A program made the position numbers and the translations under genes. A stretch of 64,000 nt of DNA, taken from contig JAUPFP010000011.1 of assembly GCA_036925085.1 (NCBI GenBank), positions 2,197,797 through 2,261,796 of the forward strand, read 5' to 3'. Positions 45,520 through 57,455 of the stretch are shown here, piece by piece. The notes beneath the pieces were generated by a model that saw only the letters and a program-made list of their open reading frames with translations, did no database searches and was not told the DNA's origin. The DNA is from Brachycybe producta (taxonomy: Eukaryota; Arthropoda; Diplopoda; Playtdesmida; Andrognathidae). The first letter of the stretch is position 1. The number at the start of each line of letters is the position of its first letter.

Positions 45520-46089
45520 TTAAAGAGATTATTACCTCCAGAAATTTCTTTTCAAAATATTGTTGAGAATTAATCAACAATTGCCAAAACGATTTTTAAA
45601 ATTTAAAATAAGTCACTAATATAATTTGAAAAAATAAAAATCAATTAACTTCCTATAAATGGATTTTTATCAGATAGATGTGCCACCAATCAGGCATTGG
45701 CAATAAAAAAAAACAAAGTATACTCTTCTACTCGAATTCCGGTGTTGTTACCTCACATTACTTTTAATTCCCTATTCATTTCAAAGTACTATGGATTTAA
45801 TATTTGAATTGTACCACGTGTCACGTGGCTCTCCAGTTGATTGGAAAGTTTCTTTTGAATTCAACATGACTAAGGAATACATGTATTTGACTAAGAAATT
45901 ATGGAAATGTGAGGTGACAACATTTGCCACTAAATTGAGAGGTAGATTTTCGTTTTTAGAAATTTAAAATGGCGTTGTTTGGTGACTCCAGAGTTAACTT
46001 ATTTTTAATTTTAAAGAAATCATTTTGGTAATCATTGAATAAGTCTTTACAATATTTCAACAAAAAAATTCATGGGGGTCTCTTTAAAG
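45520..46089. mobile_element. TTAA-flanked inverted-repeat element
   Basis: It runs from TTAAAGAGATTATTACC then TCCAGAAATTTC to TTCATGGGGGTCTCTTTAA. It contains the family blocks AAACGATTTTTAAAATTTAA, ATCAGATAGATG and AAAATGGCGTTG. TTAA stands at both ends. The CACGTGGCTCTCCAGTTGAT block is the counterpart of the point where the array at 31738 begins. Confidence 0.82.
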
Positions 46090-46090
46090 G

Positions 46091-46487
46091 CGCAGTCACA
46101 CTAGGCTGGTTTACAAGCCGCTGGTTGCTGCTGGCTATTAGCAGCAACAGCAAGCAGCAGCTGCTTTGGGTTCACACTAGTCCAGTCACTCCTGGTATTA
46201 GCAGTGCAAGTCATCCAATCACCATCTTGCAAAAACACAAACTAACAACAACCAACCCTAGCAGTGGAGTTTCAACTACCACTAGTGCCACTACTAGCAA
46301 CAAAAAGTTCACACTAGATGGCAGCAGCAGGAAGGGAGTCACATGACCAGCTGGTAGCTGCTAAAGTTGGACATGTACAACTTCACCAGCTGCTGTTAAA
46401 ATCCCTAGCCCGCTGGAGAAAGCAGCTGCTAGTAGCAGTTCAGACTATGCTGTTAGAGCGCTACAACCAACCTAGTGTGACTGCGCC
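46091..46487. mobile_element. Inverted-repeat element (GGCGCAGTCACACTAGG ends)
   Basis: The left end GGCGCAGTCACACTAGGCTG then GTT matches the inverse of the right end AAC then CAACCTAGTGTGACTGCGCC. The interior is rich in CAGCAG, GCTGCTG and ACTAGT words that pair with one another. It starts 1 bp after a TTAA element, and no clear target duplication was found. A 103-codon frame is Ser/Thr-rich with no motif. Confidence 0.8.
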
Positions 46488-49400
46488 ATAAGTGTCTCTA
46501 CACACTGTCCGGTGATAAAACGGGATCCGGTCCTGGTGACCAGTCATTTTTCTATGGAAAATCATAATCTGAGTGTGGTAGCCAGTGTGAACGCCGACTT
46601 TCTAAATACATACAGTAGGATTTCAATTGAACATCTACAGCACAATATTTGATCACAGTCAAACAGACCCTGCCTTGGCCATATATTGTGAATCGACCCT
46701 ATGGAATGTACAGGACTTGTAGGATGCATCCATAACATAATCATGCCGCATACAAAAACATCTGCTTAGATGTCAGGTTTTGATTTAAACACTATTGAAA
46801 CCATGCTCCATATTGGACACGCACGTGGTGAGGCAAAAAGTCCTCCTGCAGCATGCGAAATACATTGCAAAAGCCCAATAATAATTCCAACATGTTTTGT
46901 CAGAAAATAAAGAGCCCCTTAGTACAAGTTTATTTTTGTGCAGAAAACCATTTGCACGAGAGTTTAACTGCAGAGCAGTATGATGGACAACCTTATCAAA
47001 CATTTTGTACTAGATGGGCCACAATTCGTCTTGACTCATCGGTATAAGAAGCCAAAATCATAGGTACACTTACAGTCTTAGAACTCGGATTTAATTTTGT
47101 AGTGCGTTTTATTAAGTCGATCCTTAGACAATGCGGCAATGCCTGTCCCAACACTATAAGCCAACCAAGATCAGCTATTCTTAAATTCATTGTATTCCCC
47201 TTTAATATCATCAAAGCATATAAACTTTTAACTTTTGTTGTATTGCATCTATGCTATTAATATTGTATTTACTATTAAGAATCTTTTGAATTCTTCTTGC
47301 TTATCTTTTTACATAAATTGTCTGAGCTCTGCTGTTGCTAAACATAATATTAACACTTAAAATTGTACTATTGCCAGTGACATGAACAACTTCGAATAAT
47401 AGATGTATTCTCTCAAGCAGTTTTCCAAATGCAATCATTGAGTTTAAAAATGCAAATTTGTTTGCAAGCAGCCTAATGTATGCTCGCATTTAAAATACTT
47501 TAGGCTATATGCAAACCCTTTTTCTCATCAGTCATAATTTTTGATAAAGTGACATTCGTTACATGTGTTTTAATACATTGGTAATAGGCCTTTTATCAAA
47601 GAACATTTACCAAATGCCCACAAGTGCATTATTCAATTTTACATCATCACGACTGAGGGGAGGGGGGAGAGAAGAAATAAGTACATTTTCAAATATATGC
47701 TCAGTAATGGATTTAGACATTTGAGAACGCATTAAGACACCTTGGAGACTAAATATAATCTCATTAGTTCTTTAGCTGGCTAGAAATCACCCTTTTCTTT
47801 TCCTGTCTCTCTTTTTCTCACTCTTCAACTTTCTATCTATTTCTTAACAAAATCCTTTCTAACTCAACGATTTTTACATGTATTTAGTTGAGAATGTTTT
47901 CTTATTCTTGGTGCTCTTGAGAGGAAACTTAACAAAACATGTTACAGGTTAAATTATTTTTAGGTATTTATACCTACAGGGATGTTTTTTTTTTCTTCTT
48001 ACAGAGCGCATACTCAATGGAGTTTAACATAAGAGTTAGAAATTCACGATTTTGAAATATTTTTTAGTAAAATAGAAAAACCAATTTTTTGTCATTCTAT
48101 CACTCGATCAGCATATATTTAAGGTGCGCATTGCACTTTGAAAATTTAATATTGAACAACTTTAAGTATGAAAAATAAACATATTGCAGCAACTGTGTAT
48201 TTTAAAAATTAACGTTTCTTCTTTAATATGGGGAGGGGGGTCTATGGGTTCAATAGAATAACGATGCTAGCGCTCTTTGCGGAGATTTTTCAAAGTAATT
48301 TCGCAATGTAGCCTGTTAAGAGTGGAAACCTGCATACTAGGACACTTCAGGCGTGATAAGTGACGACGTGTAACAGTCATTAATCGTATTTGTAGTAAAA
48401 TAAATTTGTCTATTTGATTATTATATATATATATTTTATTTCAATGATACTCATCTTTGGTGATTTTATCTGTATTAACTTCTAACACAAGGTTATGTTC
48501 ATGTTAACTGTAAACGCGTGCATTTGAACGTTATACTTTGTACAGACAAGAGTTAAATGAATTCAAATTAAAAGTGTTCAGGTGAATTATAAGGAATCCA
48601 GTTAAGGAACTCATGTGTGTACAAGGTATTAGACCTTAAGTTTATTATACTATGTCTATTCTTAAGTGTTTATATTAATAATAAAAAAAGTTTAAATTTT
48701 TTTAAACATGTAATACTAAATGAATTTTCAAAGACTCCTGAGTAATGTTGAAAACTTCAGAGACACACAACACTTCTAAAAAAAATTTTTTAAGAAGTGC
48801 AGACCTTATTTTTTTTTTTGGCATTTTTTGGACTTTTCATATTTTTTATATATATAATTTTTTTTTTTCAAAATGTAAGAACTTTTGAAGACTTCTGAAG
48901 CGCGTTGTAAAGTTATGAGACATTTTAAAAACATTTCCAGACATTTCGATTTTTCTTTCTGTTTTTTTTTTAATGCAAAAACATTTTGAGTTTTGAAATA
49001 CTTTTTGACATTTTTTTTACAATTTATTTTTTTTTTGTTTAAATTAAAGGGACTATTACAGATTTACAGAACGTGGTCATGACGGTTTTTCAGTTCTTTA
49101 GAATTTGCTGACATTTAATTAATTTTACTTGATCGATACTTGTAAGAAAATTACAAAATTAATTGAAAGCTTATCCCAACTTAGATATTATAATTTCTTG
49201 TACCCATACATTAATAAAATTTTTAATAATTATTATAAATATTCATTTATATTTTTTTAAAAAAAAAAGTACAAGTTGGTTTTATCATTAAGGTGGCTTT
49301 AGGGCTTAAGGGCCTGAATCGTCTCAATATTATAAGGACACTATCAGATTAAGTAAGGGCAGTGTAACAAGCCTCAATGCTTTTTTTTCTGGCTATTCAT

Positions 49401-50382
49401 TCTATGTTTATTGCTATTTGTTTCTACAGCTTCCGGAAATATTCTTAAAATTCAGTAACTCTCTCAAATTTTATCCAATATGCTTTCATTTGTATATGAA
49501 TAAATTTTGTTATGTTGTTAAGATTTATTAAAAATTATGTAAATTAGCAAAATAAGCAGCTTTTACTGTATAGTGGTCTTGCAATAGTATAGTATAGCAT
49601 CTATCAAAAGTCAAGTCGAGAATCAGTTGAAAATTATTCATTTATCTTTAAACAGGACACGTTTTATGTGTGTCACCCAGAAATTGGTTTGTTTTTTGTG
49701 TGTGAACGAAAACCATGCAAAAACGCCTCTAAATACAGTCTACTTTCTTCTTTAATAATAGCTACATTCTATATCAATAACACCTTAAAAGGCTTAAGAA
49801 TTAAAGAGGTTCGTCATTTAATCTCTTGAAATAATTCACCCCTCTTCTTTTTAGTAACACAATGTCTAAATAGCCATAAAAAAGCATCTTATTCTAATTC
49901 AAAAAATCTGCAACTAAGCACAAAGTGAAAATTACTGAAGAAAAAAAAACACCAATCCCTCTACAATTTAACAACAATTGTTGAAATATGTTAATTTTCT
50001 CGTTATATACAGTCTTTGAACCTCAATCATTTTATCTGATTTTTTATATAATAAAACTGAATTCTATATTAGTAAATCTACATTTTATTACTTTAATGCC
50101 ACATTTATTCTCGTTTCATCTAAATACGAAAAGAAAAGAAATACTAAATTATTCCTTTAAATTCAAAGTGGTGTAAATCTTTTTAATGGTATATATTAAC
50201 TGATTTTGGTCCTTTTTTTCTCTCTCAAGTGTTTCACATATGTTTACACTAATAACAGTAACTGTTCTTACAAGTGCCATGAGATGCATCAATGGCGGCA
50301 GGGCAGTAACTAGGGTGAGGCGGTTAAAAGAGCGCAAAGCTTACGGGTCGCAAAATAACAAGCATGATAAATTGATAATTAT
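46488..50382. other. Long stretch with no gene seen
   Basis: About 3.9 kb, moderately to strongly AT-rich. 46500-46600 has GGTCCTGGTGACCAG-type words and may be an old inverted-repeat element. Opposed frames at 46785-47214 have no motif I recognise. Nothing supports a gene. Confidence 0.45.
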
Positions 50383-50655
50383 TAGGGTCAACGGTTTTAT
50401 GAAAATGCATATTCTTTTTGCTGCTTTGTATTTCATGCTGTGTCAGATTTAAGCACGATTCATGTGATATGAAGTTGAATACTGCTAGTTTTATTTTGCA
50501 TATAATTGCATATTTAAGGGTATTTGTATTTTGCATGCATATTTTGGGAATTTTACATGTTAAGGGCATATTTAACACTTTTTCTATAAAAATTAGGATT
50601 TTTCTATTTTAGTTCAAGAAACTGAACAAATTTTCAGTCATTCAAGAACTGCAAG

Positions 50656-50873
50656 ATGTGCTATTGGGAATACTTCCAAAGAAGCAACAAAGAAATTGAT
50701 CACTGTATTACAAAAAATAAAGGCTATAAAGAGTTCCGGAAGATTTGTGCAGTTTTGAATGGTGAAAATCTTAATGAAGATGTCAGTTTGTCTATTTCTG
50801 ATATTGTTCGTTTTAAGCGGGACCAATCACATCTTGTGATGTAGAACGTACTTTCTCGAAGTATATGTAAAGC
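50656..50873 (+). pseudogene. hAT transposase C-terminal remnant
   Basis: Reads MCYWEYFQRSNKEIDHCI and on to LSISDIVRFKRDQSH, then after a one-base shift CDVERTFSKYM and a stop at the edge of the nested MITE. Only the dimerisation-region end is recognisable; the catalytic DDE part and zinc finger are missing. Not functional. Confidence 0.6.
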
Positions 50874-51079
50874 ACAGGCATTTAGAAATCGGGACGAACA
50901 CAAGTTGGCTCCGCCCTTTTTATGACGACTGGCAACTTCTAATTGGTTGGTTATGTAGTCTGCCGTCACATGCTCCGCCCTTTTCAACGTAGAACCACAC
51001 AGCAAACCAATCAGAAGTTCCCGGTCGTCATAAAAAGGGCGGAGCCAACTTGTGTTTGTCCTGATTTCTAAATGCCTGT
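50874..51079. mobile_element. Mutator-like MITE, second subfamily, nested in hAT
   Basis: The ends ACAGGCATTTAGAAATCGGG and TGATTTCTAAATGCCTGT, with inner arms AGTTGGCTCCGCCCTTTTTA and its inverse. The flanks ATGTAAAGC and GTATAACGC agree at six of nine positions. It shares the inner core (CTTCTAATTGGTTGGTTATG, GTCTGCCGTCAC) with 62016-62220 and 62738-62943. Confidence 0.85.
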
Positions 51080-51702
51080 GTATAACGCTTTAAGTTCTAA
51101 ATAACAATCTGCATAATTTTAAATTTGAAAATTTGAGAATGTTTTTTGTTGTGTATTGATTGCAATTCCAAAAAAAAAATTATTGTGCAAATAATATCCA
51201 ATAGTGCATATTTTATGGGCATATTGTAGGATTTTGACAGCATATTTGCATGCATATTTCTTTGATTTTTAGGGCATGAAACCATTGACCCTAATAATTA
51301 TATTAAAGAAGGTGCAAGGCGCAACTAGCACGATAATACTACAGAGGGCGCCAAAGTTTCATTCTTGTCTTTTGCTCAAAAATAGTTCTAGGTATGGCTC
51401 TGAATGGTGGTATGGTTTCCACTGCTTAACAGCAGGTCAATTTTAAATGTATGTTCTAGACCCCCCTTCCCCACTTCCCTCCAGAACTAACATCCTTGTT
51501 TGTGCACATACTGGTATCTGTAGTAAAACGGAAAATGCCACCTACGTAATGATGGGTGACGGGGCCTAAAATGTGGATTGCTTCACGATAACTATTTCAA
51601 AAACATTAAAGCCATTCATTTGTAATTTTAGCTAGTTGATAACAATAAAACAAAACTTTTTTTAAAAAAAAGTTGTTCAATATTGAAACCAAAAATCTAG
51701 AG

Positions 51703-51790
51703 GTGGGAAGAATCCTAAATTTTCTCAAACCCAGAATCCTAAAACCTTCTCCAATTTTTCGAATCTCTCAAATGTAAATCTCGAAAATGT
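51703..51790. mobile_element. End fragment of a TAGAGGTGGGA hAT MITE
   Basis: TAGAGGTGGGAAGAATCCTA, AATTTTCTC and GAATCTCTCAAATG match the left end of 4938-5970 and 36144-36570. Only about 90 bp remain. Confidence 0.75.
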
Positions 51791-51819
51791 AAATAAGTAA
51801 ACTATTACATATTAATTAA

Positions 51820-52365
51820 TTGACTAGCCCTAATCGCTGATACCCACAAGTATATTGAAAGATCAAACTCTTTCAACCTCAAAAAGAATGTATCTGGGGG
51901 TGAGGAAAGAACTACTCTTTCTGGGAGAGCATTACATTTTGGTGTAATCCTATAGAAAAATGAAACTTTGATGAAATGAAAACTTTGAGGTATCCAGTCT
52001 CACCATCTTCGACAATAATCTTCTTGAATGACGTGCTTTTACTGGGACATAGACAAGAAACTGTGACCAATGTTCAGGTCCAAACAAAAAACCAACTAGG
52101 ATTTTATAGAGCCATAATAAATCATTAAGGACTCACTGTAACTCATAATATGTAACATAATTTTAAAACATGCAATCATTCCCTGTATGATAAGTGACTC
52201 ATACACGATATCCTTTTTGTAAAACGCCTTTGGACCTCCTCACTCACATCAATATCCTTAACTAGAAATGGAAACCAAACTGGGGCTGCATATTCTAGAA
52301 TGGGTAAAACATAGACCACAAAGGCCCGTGACAAAACTGTGGAGTTACTTACTACCTTAATAGCG
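51820..52365 (-). mobile_element. LINE ORF2 C-terminal and 3' remnant
   Basis: Minus-strand reading gives NSTVLSRAFVVYVLPILEYA then APVWFPFLVKDIDVSEEVQR and RFTKRI, the YxxPxLEYxxxVW...EEVQRRFTKRI pattern of Jockey/CR1-like reverse-transcriptase tails. Downstream coding is broken by several stops and shifts. The 3' part (51825-51935) matches the LINE 3' end at 7310-7657. 5'-truncated. Confidence 0.78.
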
Positions 52366-53085
52366 TGCCCCCCCCCCCTCTTTGGTGGATTTTATGAATT
52401 AATTTTATAAATAATCTTATATGTAATACAAAGTCGATATTTCTTTGCACATCATAAGCTTTTGAACGGTGAGGGCTGGCATCATAAAATTTTCACAATT
52501 TATTCTTTACGGAATTTCCAAGTTAATGCAACTATTTTCAGCCCCCTACGTCAGTCCCTTCCCGAGTTTTACACGTGGTGCGCATCTTCATATATAGGCA
52601 ATGAGGATGGAACCTCGCATGCTAAATATTGATATTGACATCGATAGTGATATAGAAGAGGTCACAATCGATGGTTCAATATCGAATATCGTCATTGAAA
52701 TATCGATACTATCGATGGCCATCCCTAGTAGTAAAACCGTTTTATTTTAAAAATATTAGGAACCTGTAACAGGGAAAATAGTTTCAACACCTTCACATAG
52801 GCAATGCACCCCTGTGGAATTTCATACCAACACATAAATAATGTATTTTTGAAGAGGTGCAGAATTCTAGGAACCTGCAGAAGTGTATATAAAGCTGCAG
52901 AATTTTCTTGGTTGGCTGTAAAAGGGGTGCGGTTTTGGGTCAGGATAAAAAGATGAACGAATGAACGGGATGAACATTAGGGTAAGTCTAAAATCCGACA
53001 CAGAATGCAAATAGGATTAGATGAACACAATATTATGGATGAACACACATTTTAAAGGAATGAACAGAGAGAAATAAAAGGTTGA
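52366..53085. other. Spacer with one hAT-like terminus
   Basis: 52640-52729 is rich in ATCGAT words and ends ATCGATGGCCATCCCTA, a common hAT terminus form. Its partner end was not found. 52730-53085 leads into the 20-bp array with scattered GATGAAC units from about 52952 and may be the body of the Helitron ending at 54652. Confidence 0.45.
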
Positions 53086-54535
53086 ACATACTTTAAAGGG
53101 ATGAACCTGGTTTTAAGGAGGATGAACATGGTTTTATGAGGGATGAACATGGTTTTATGGGGGATGAACATGGTTTTATGGGGGATGAACATGGTTTTAA
53201 GGAGGATGAACATGGTTTTAAGGAGGATGAACATGGGTTTATGGGGGATGAACATGGGTTTTTGGGGGATGAACATGGGTTTTTGGGAGATGAACATGGG
53301 TTTTTGGGAGATGAACATGGGTTTTTGGGAGATGAACATGGGTTTTTGGGAGATGAACATGGTTTTTGGGAGATGAACATGGTTTTAGAAGGGATGAACA
53401 TGGTTTTAGAAGGGATGAACATGGTTTTAGAAGGGATGAACATGGTTTTAGAAGGGATGAACATGGTTTTAGAAGGGATGAACATGGTTTTAGAAGGGAT
53501 GAACATGGTTTTAGAAGGAATGAACATGGTTTTAGAAGGAATGAACATGGTTTTAGAAGGAATGAACATGGTTTTAGAAGGAATGAACATGGTTTTAGAA
53601 GGAATGAACATGGTTTTAGAAGGAATGAACATGGTTTTAGAAGGAATGAACATGGTTTTAGAAGGAATGAACATGGTTTTAGAAGGAATGAACATGGTTT
53701 TAGAAGGAATGAACATGGTTTTAGAAGGGATGAACATGGTTTTAGAAGGGATGAACATGGTTTTAGAAGGGATGAACATGATTTTAGAAGGGATGAACAT
53801 GGTTTTAGAAGGGATGAACATGGTTTTAGAAGGGATGAACATGGTTTTAGAAGGGATGAACATGGTTTTAGAAGGAATGAACATGGTTTTAGAAGGAATG
53901 AACATGGTTTTAGAAGGAATGAACATGGTTTTAGAAAAAATGAACATGGTTTTAGAAGGGATGAACATGGTTTTAGAAAAAATGAACATGGTTTTAGAAG
54001 GAATGAACATGGTTTTAGAAGAGATGAACATGGTTTTAGAAGAGATGAACATGGTTTTAGAAGAGATGAACATGGTTTTAGAAGAGATGAACATGGTTTT
54101 AGAAGAGATGAACATGGTTTTAGAAGAGATGAACATGGTTTTAGAAGGGATGAACATGGTTTTTGAAGGGATGAACATGGTTTTAGAAGAGATGAACATG
54201 GTTTTAGAAGGGATGAACATGGTTTTAGAAGAGATGAACATGGTTTTAGAAGAGATGAACATGGTTTTAGAAGGGATGAACATGGTTTTAGAAGGGATGA
54301 ACATGGTTTTAGAAGAGATGAACATGGTTTTAGAAGAGATGAACATGGTTTTAGAAGAGATGAACATGGTTTTAGAAGAGATGAACATGGTTTTAGAAGA
54401 GATGAACATGGTTTTAGAAGAGATGAACATGGGTTTAAGGGGGATGAACATGGGTTTAAGGGGGATAAACATGATTTAAAGGGTATGAAAATTGATTTAA
54501 GTGGGATAAACATGGATTTAAGGGGGATGAATCAT
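53086..54535. repeat. 20-bp array, about 70 copies
   Basis: The main unit is GATGAACATGGTTTTAGAAG. The left edge has related units with GGTTTTATGGGG or GGGTTTTTGGGA (about 20-21 bp), and the right edge GGGTTTAAGGGG. Variants at the last two or three positions occur in runs, the mark of local slippage or unequal exchange. Frames of 266-459 codons on both strands are artefacts. Confidence 0.97.
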
Positions 54536-54565
54536 CCCCCTTAAACCCATGTTTATCCCACTTAA
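54497..54565. repeat. Palindrome closing the 20-bp array
   Basis: Two 33-nt arms, 54497-54529 and 54533-54565, pair with one mismatch around AAT. The left arm is made of the last array units (TGGGATAAACATGG, TTTAAGGGGGATG) and the right arm is an inverted copy of them. Confidence 0.92.
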
Positions 54566-54652
54566 ATTTCTTAACAGTGAAGATGAAAGTCAATAAAAGT
54601 TATTTCTTTTAATTGTTTACTTTACCCGAGCGAAGCCGGGTAGTAATGCTAG
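54566..54652 (+). mobile_element. Helitron 3' terminus, second family
   Basis: TTTACCCGAGCGAAGCCGGG holds the stem CCCG/CGGG, then TAGTAATGCTAG ends in CTAG followed by T. This is the canonical hairpin plus CTRR-3' end and differs from the GTCATTTATGAC family. The 5' end was not found, so the element probably includes the 20-bp array to its left. Confidence 0.8.
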
Positions 54653-55179
54653 TTTTATATGTTTTTATATGAATAATAATTTTATGAATTGTGATGTGGA
54701 GTGGGAGTGAAAGAGCCGGTTTCGGATTTTACGGAGTTCAAAGATTTTGTAGCTGGTCCAGTCCGTGTCTGCCCCTATCTATTCAGTTCAAAGTACACTT
54801 GGGTGGCACGATCTGTTGTTCAAAACTGTTAAAATCTAAGAAAAAATCATATTTAGCAAAACATTTATAACTAAGTAGGTTGTTAAGCATATCAAAATGT
54901 AATTACTGTAATTATTGTTGATAATTATCGAAACGTCGGTTAGAACCGGAACACATTTTTTTACTTATTCTTATAGAAATAAAATAATTCTTTACAATCG
55001 TTTTTTTCTTTTCTCCACTTTTTATATCGTGAGTTCAATTATATTATGAACTTTCGATTACCAAAAATAGTCATGGACGACATTAGTTCCAATAACCAAT
55101 GTTCTACTGTACACAAAAAAAATGAAAAAGATTCATAATTAAAACGTTATTGAATTTAAACAATATGAAATATATGGTA
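54653..55179. other. Non-coding spacer
   Basis: AT-rich. No motif recognised. Confidence 0.45.
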
Positions 55180-55400
55180 TGTTGATTATCATTGATTATG
55201 TTCCATCTCTGCTTGTGAAGCTGAAGGGTTCGAATCCTTCAAAAGGCATATGCATGGTTATTTGGGTTTCATTGACTTCACTTGATTTGTCTACAGATCG
55301 ATTGACTTGTGGATTGATTCAATTGGATAGTGATTTGTTGACTTTTGATTTCTATTGACTTGTTTGTCCCTAATGACCTCTTAGTCAATGGTACGTTAAA
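55180..55400 (+). mobile_element. tRNA-derived SINE-like element
   Basis: GGGTTCGAATCCTTC at about 55227-55241 is a good RNA polymerase III B box inside a T-arm-like fold. It is followed by a tail of GACTTG and ATTGACTT words (ATTGACTTGTGGATTGATTC), like the tail of the SINE at 61780-62015 read on its minus strand. The A box is unclear, so it is not a functional tRNA gene. Ends approximate. Confidence 0.5.
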
Positions 55401-56002
55401 CAATTGCATACAATTACAAAAACAAACGTAGCGAATCGTCATTATAGATGGCATCCCGCGCGTGTTGTCAGTCACACACAAGGTTCTCTTTACACAGGAT
55501 ACGAAAGACATATAGAGGTAATGTTAAAGCAATTTCCGCCATTTTCGTTTATAGGAAGGGTGAGCTGCTTCCATTGAAATCGCATTGCCTTTATCGTAGA
55601 AAATATTTTATTTTCAACTTTTCTTGCATATAATTGACATTCCTAATAAAATTATCATCAGTAAATACATTTTTTAAACTTATATATATATATATATATA
55701 ATAACTATATAACTATATATAACTATAACTATATATAATAACTATATATATATATATAAAACTAAATATTTTTTTTAAAAAAAATTAAAATAATACACAT
55801 AAATAATTGAATCGGTGAAACATGGTGGTCCTCAACCTGAAGCGATCCCCCGGGTCAGGATTTTTTGGCGGGCTACCCCTACCTACTACTAAGGTTAATG
55901 GCCGCCAGCCCTGTAATCGATTTCTGTCGCCTGCGACGTTTTTAATTGTCTTTGCAAATTTGAGATTTTAAATTTTGACAAGTTTGTAAAATATCTACTT
56001 AT
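55401..56002. other. Spacer with TA microsatellite
   Basis: 55679-55760 is a (TA)n run with ATAACTATATAACTA variants. The rest shows no gene. Confidence 0.55.
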
Positions 56003-56312
56003 TGGCGTTTCACAAACGTACAAGTGTACTCTTGTAAATATACAAGTATTTTTTTTATACAAATTTACAAGTGAATTTACTTGTTATGAATACTGACACG
56101 TTTTGTTTCACTAAACTTGTTACAGACAAGTTCAATTTCACTTGTTCCTAGCAACTTGTGATCTACAATTGTAACCTACAATCTTCTTGTTACTCACAAG
56201 ACTTGTAGTTTTGTGTACAAAAATGTTCATGAAACACCCGTAACCAACAAGTTGTGATTACAAGGACTTTGTAATCTACAATTACTGACATGACTTGTAG
56301 TTTTGTGAAACG
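56003..56312. mobile_element. Inverted-repeat element (GGCGTTTCACAAA ends)
   Basis: The left end GGCGTTTCACAAACGTACAA is inverted at the right end as TTGTAGTTTTGTGAAAC then GGACTCC. ACTTGTA, TACAAGT and ACAAGTT words fill the 310 bp and pair with each other. No target duplication found; class unknown. Confidence 0.65.
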
Positions 56313-56956
56313 GACTCCAGGTGTATTTGCTATTATGTCAAACCAACAAAAGATATTAAAATGAGTTTTTTTTAATCTATAGCTCAGTGTATTCAAAAAT
56401 CCATTTGTCATTAATGAACTTACCATTATTTGCATTGCCTTTAAACAAACTTTAATATAAATTTGCAACGTGTTTTTTTTTATTTTCTCATAAAAATATG
56501 CATTAATTTTTTATGTTTAAATAAAATCAAGTTACTATGTTTGTACTGTAGTTCCAACGGTGACATGCTGTGTTTGTTTAACACTGTTTGTAAAGATGTT
56601 TCATTAATCGATTAATCGATTATTTAAGCTTTGATTCGAGGGTGTTTTTTTATTTAAGACCCAACTGTGTGTATGTGACAGCTTTGGAGCATATACACAT
56701 TGCATTTCCTATCGGTGATCCACTTAATAAAATAAGTCGGACCTATTCAGTGATCAGTTTTTATAAGCTTTTACTCAATAAAAAAAAGTTCCGTATGTGT
56801 GCGTGTTTGTGTCTTCAGGGCTCCTGTGTCAAAATATGTGTCTTTCACATGTGAGCTTCTCTCACATATTCCTTCATTTGTTCAGTTAGTAAGTAGACCT
56901 AGCAACACTTCTGAGGCGGTTTCTATGGTTATTTGAGGTTGCATAAAGTTAACATC
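56313..56956. other. Non-coding spacer
   Basis: AT-rich. Contains ATTAATCGATTAATCGATTA at about 56604, a short self-complementary run. No gene. Confidence 0.45.
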
Positions 56957-57455
56957 TGTAACACCCTGTATTTCGTATTCCCTTTGTTGTCCTAGTTTGG
57001 GAGTTCCCTCGTACCCCAAATGCCACATTTCCGCCCCTTTCATTACCCTCTAAGACCCCAAAGCATAAGTCACACCTCAGTTCCGGTATCAGGCAGATGG
57101 ATACCCGTCGAGGCAAGGTCCCTTGGGCATGGGTGCACCTGTGTAGCTACACACAGGCCCTAGGTATAAAGGTCCGTGTTTCGATAAATTCTGGATCCAT
57201 TTCTTGATATCAAAACTATGAAATAACTCATTCAATGGTCCGATGACTAAGCAACGCACGCCACAGTCTGTAACTCTTCATCTATTTGATGTACTTCGAT
57301 GATTATGTACATTAAACAAGTAAATCGACAATCTGCATTCTTCTTGCCTGTCTACATTTATTCTTTGCCAGCCAACTGCGTCCAAAGGAAAGACCCAAAG
57401 GGAGTGACCCCGGCACCATTAGGAATCAAGTCTGAATCATACCTACTCATAGTTG
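56957..57455 (+). mobile_element. LTR fragment (TGTAACACCCTG family)
   Basis: It starts TGTAACACCCTGTATTTCG and aligns throughout with the solo LTR at 34735-35337: GCCACATTTCCGCCCC, CTCTAAGACCCCAAAG, CCTAGGTATAAAGGTCCGTG, GAAATAACTCATTCAATGGT, CCCGGCACCATTAGG. Similarity stops near 57455, so the 3' part is missing. Broken fossil, moderately diverged from its relative. Confidence 0.82.

Larger units (their letters stand above)
50383..51293 (+). mobile_element. hAT transposon with transposase remnant
   Basis: The ends TAGGGTCAACGGTTTTATG and CATGAAACCATTGACCCTA are inverted repeats. Perfect 8-bp duplication ATAATTAT at 50375-50382 and 51294-51301. Subterminal GCATATTT words recur at both ends, as hAT elements often show. 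Inside, 50656-50840 reads KNKGYKEFRKICAVLNG and, one frame over, CDVERTFSKYM, resembling the CxVERxFSxYK motif of hAT-like transposase C-termini (family knowledge). A one-base shift separates the two frames. The MITE at 50874-51079 follows directly after this motif. Confidence 0.9.

Noticed and set aside
53093-54513. Frames of 266-459 codons on both strands (MFIPSKT, GMNMVLE, NEHGFRR repeats)
   Set aside because: All are the 20-bp array read in different frames; similar frames exist on both strands, as expected of an array and not of a gene.
55220-55250. Possible tRNA gene at GGGTTCGAATCCTTC
   Set aside because: The T-arm looks good, but no anticodon arm or acceptor stem can be built upstream; better read as a SINE head.
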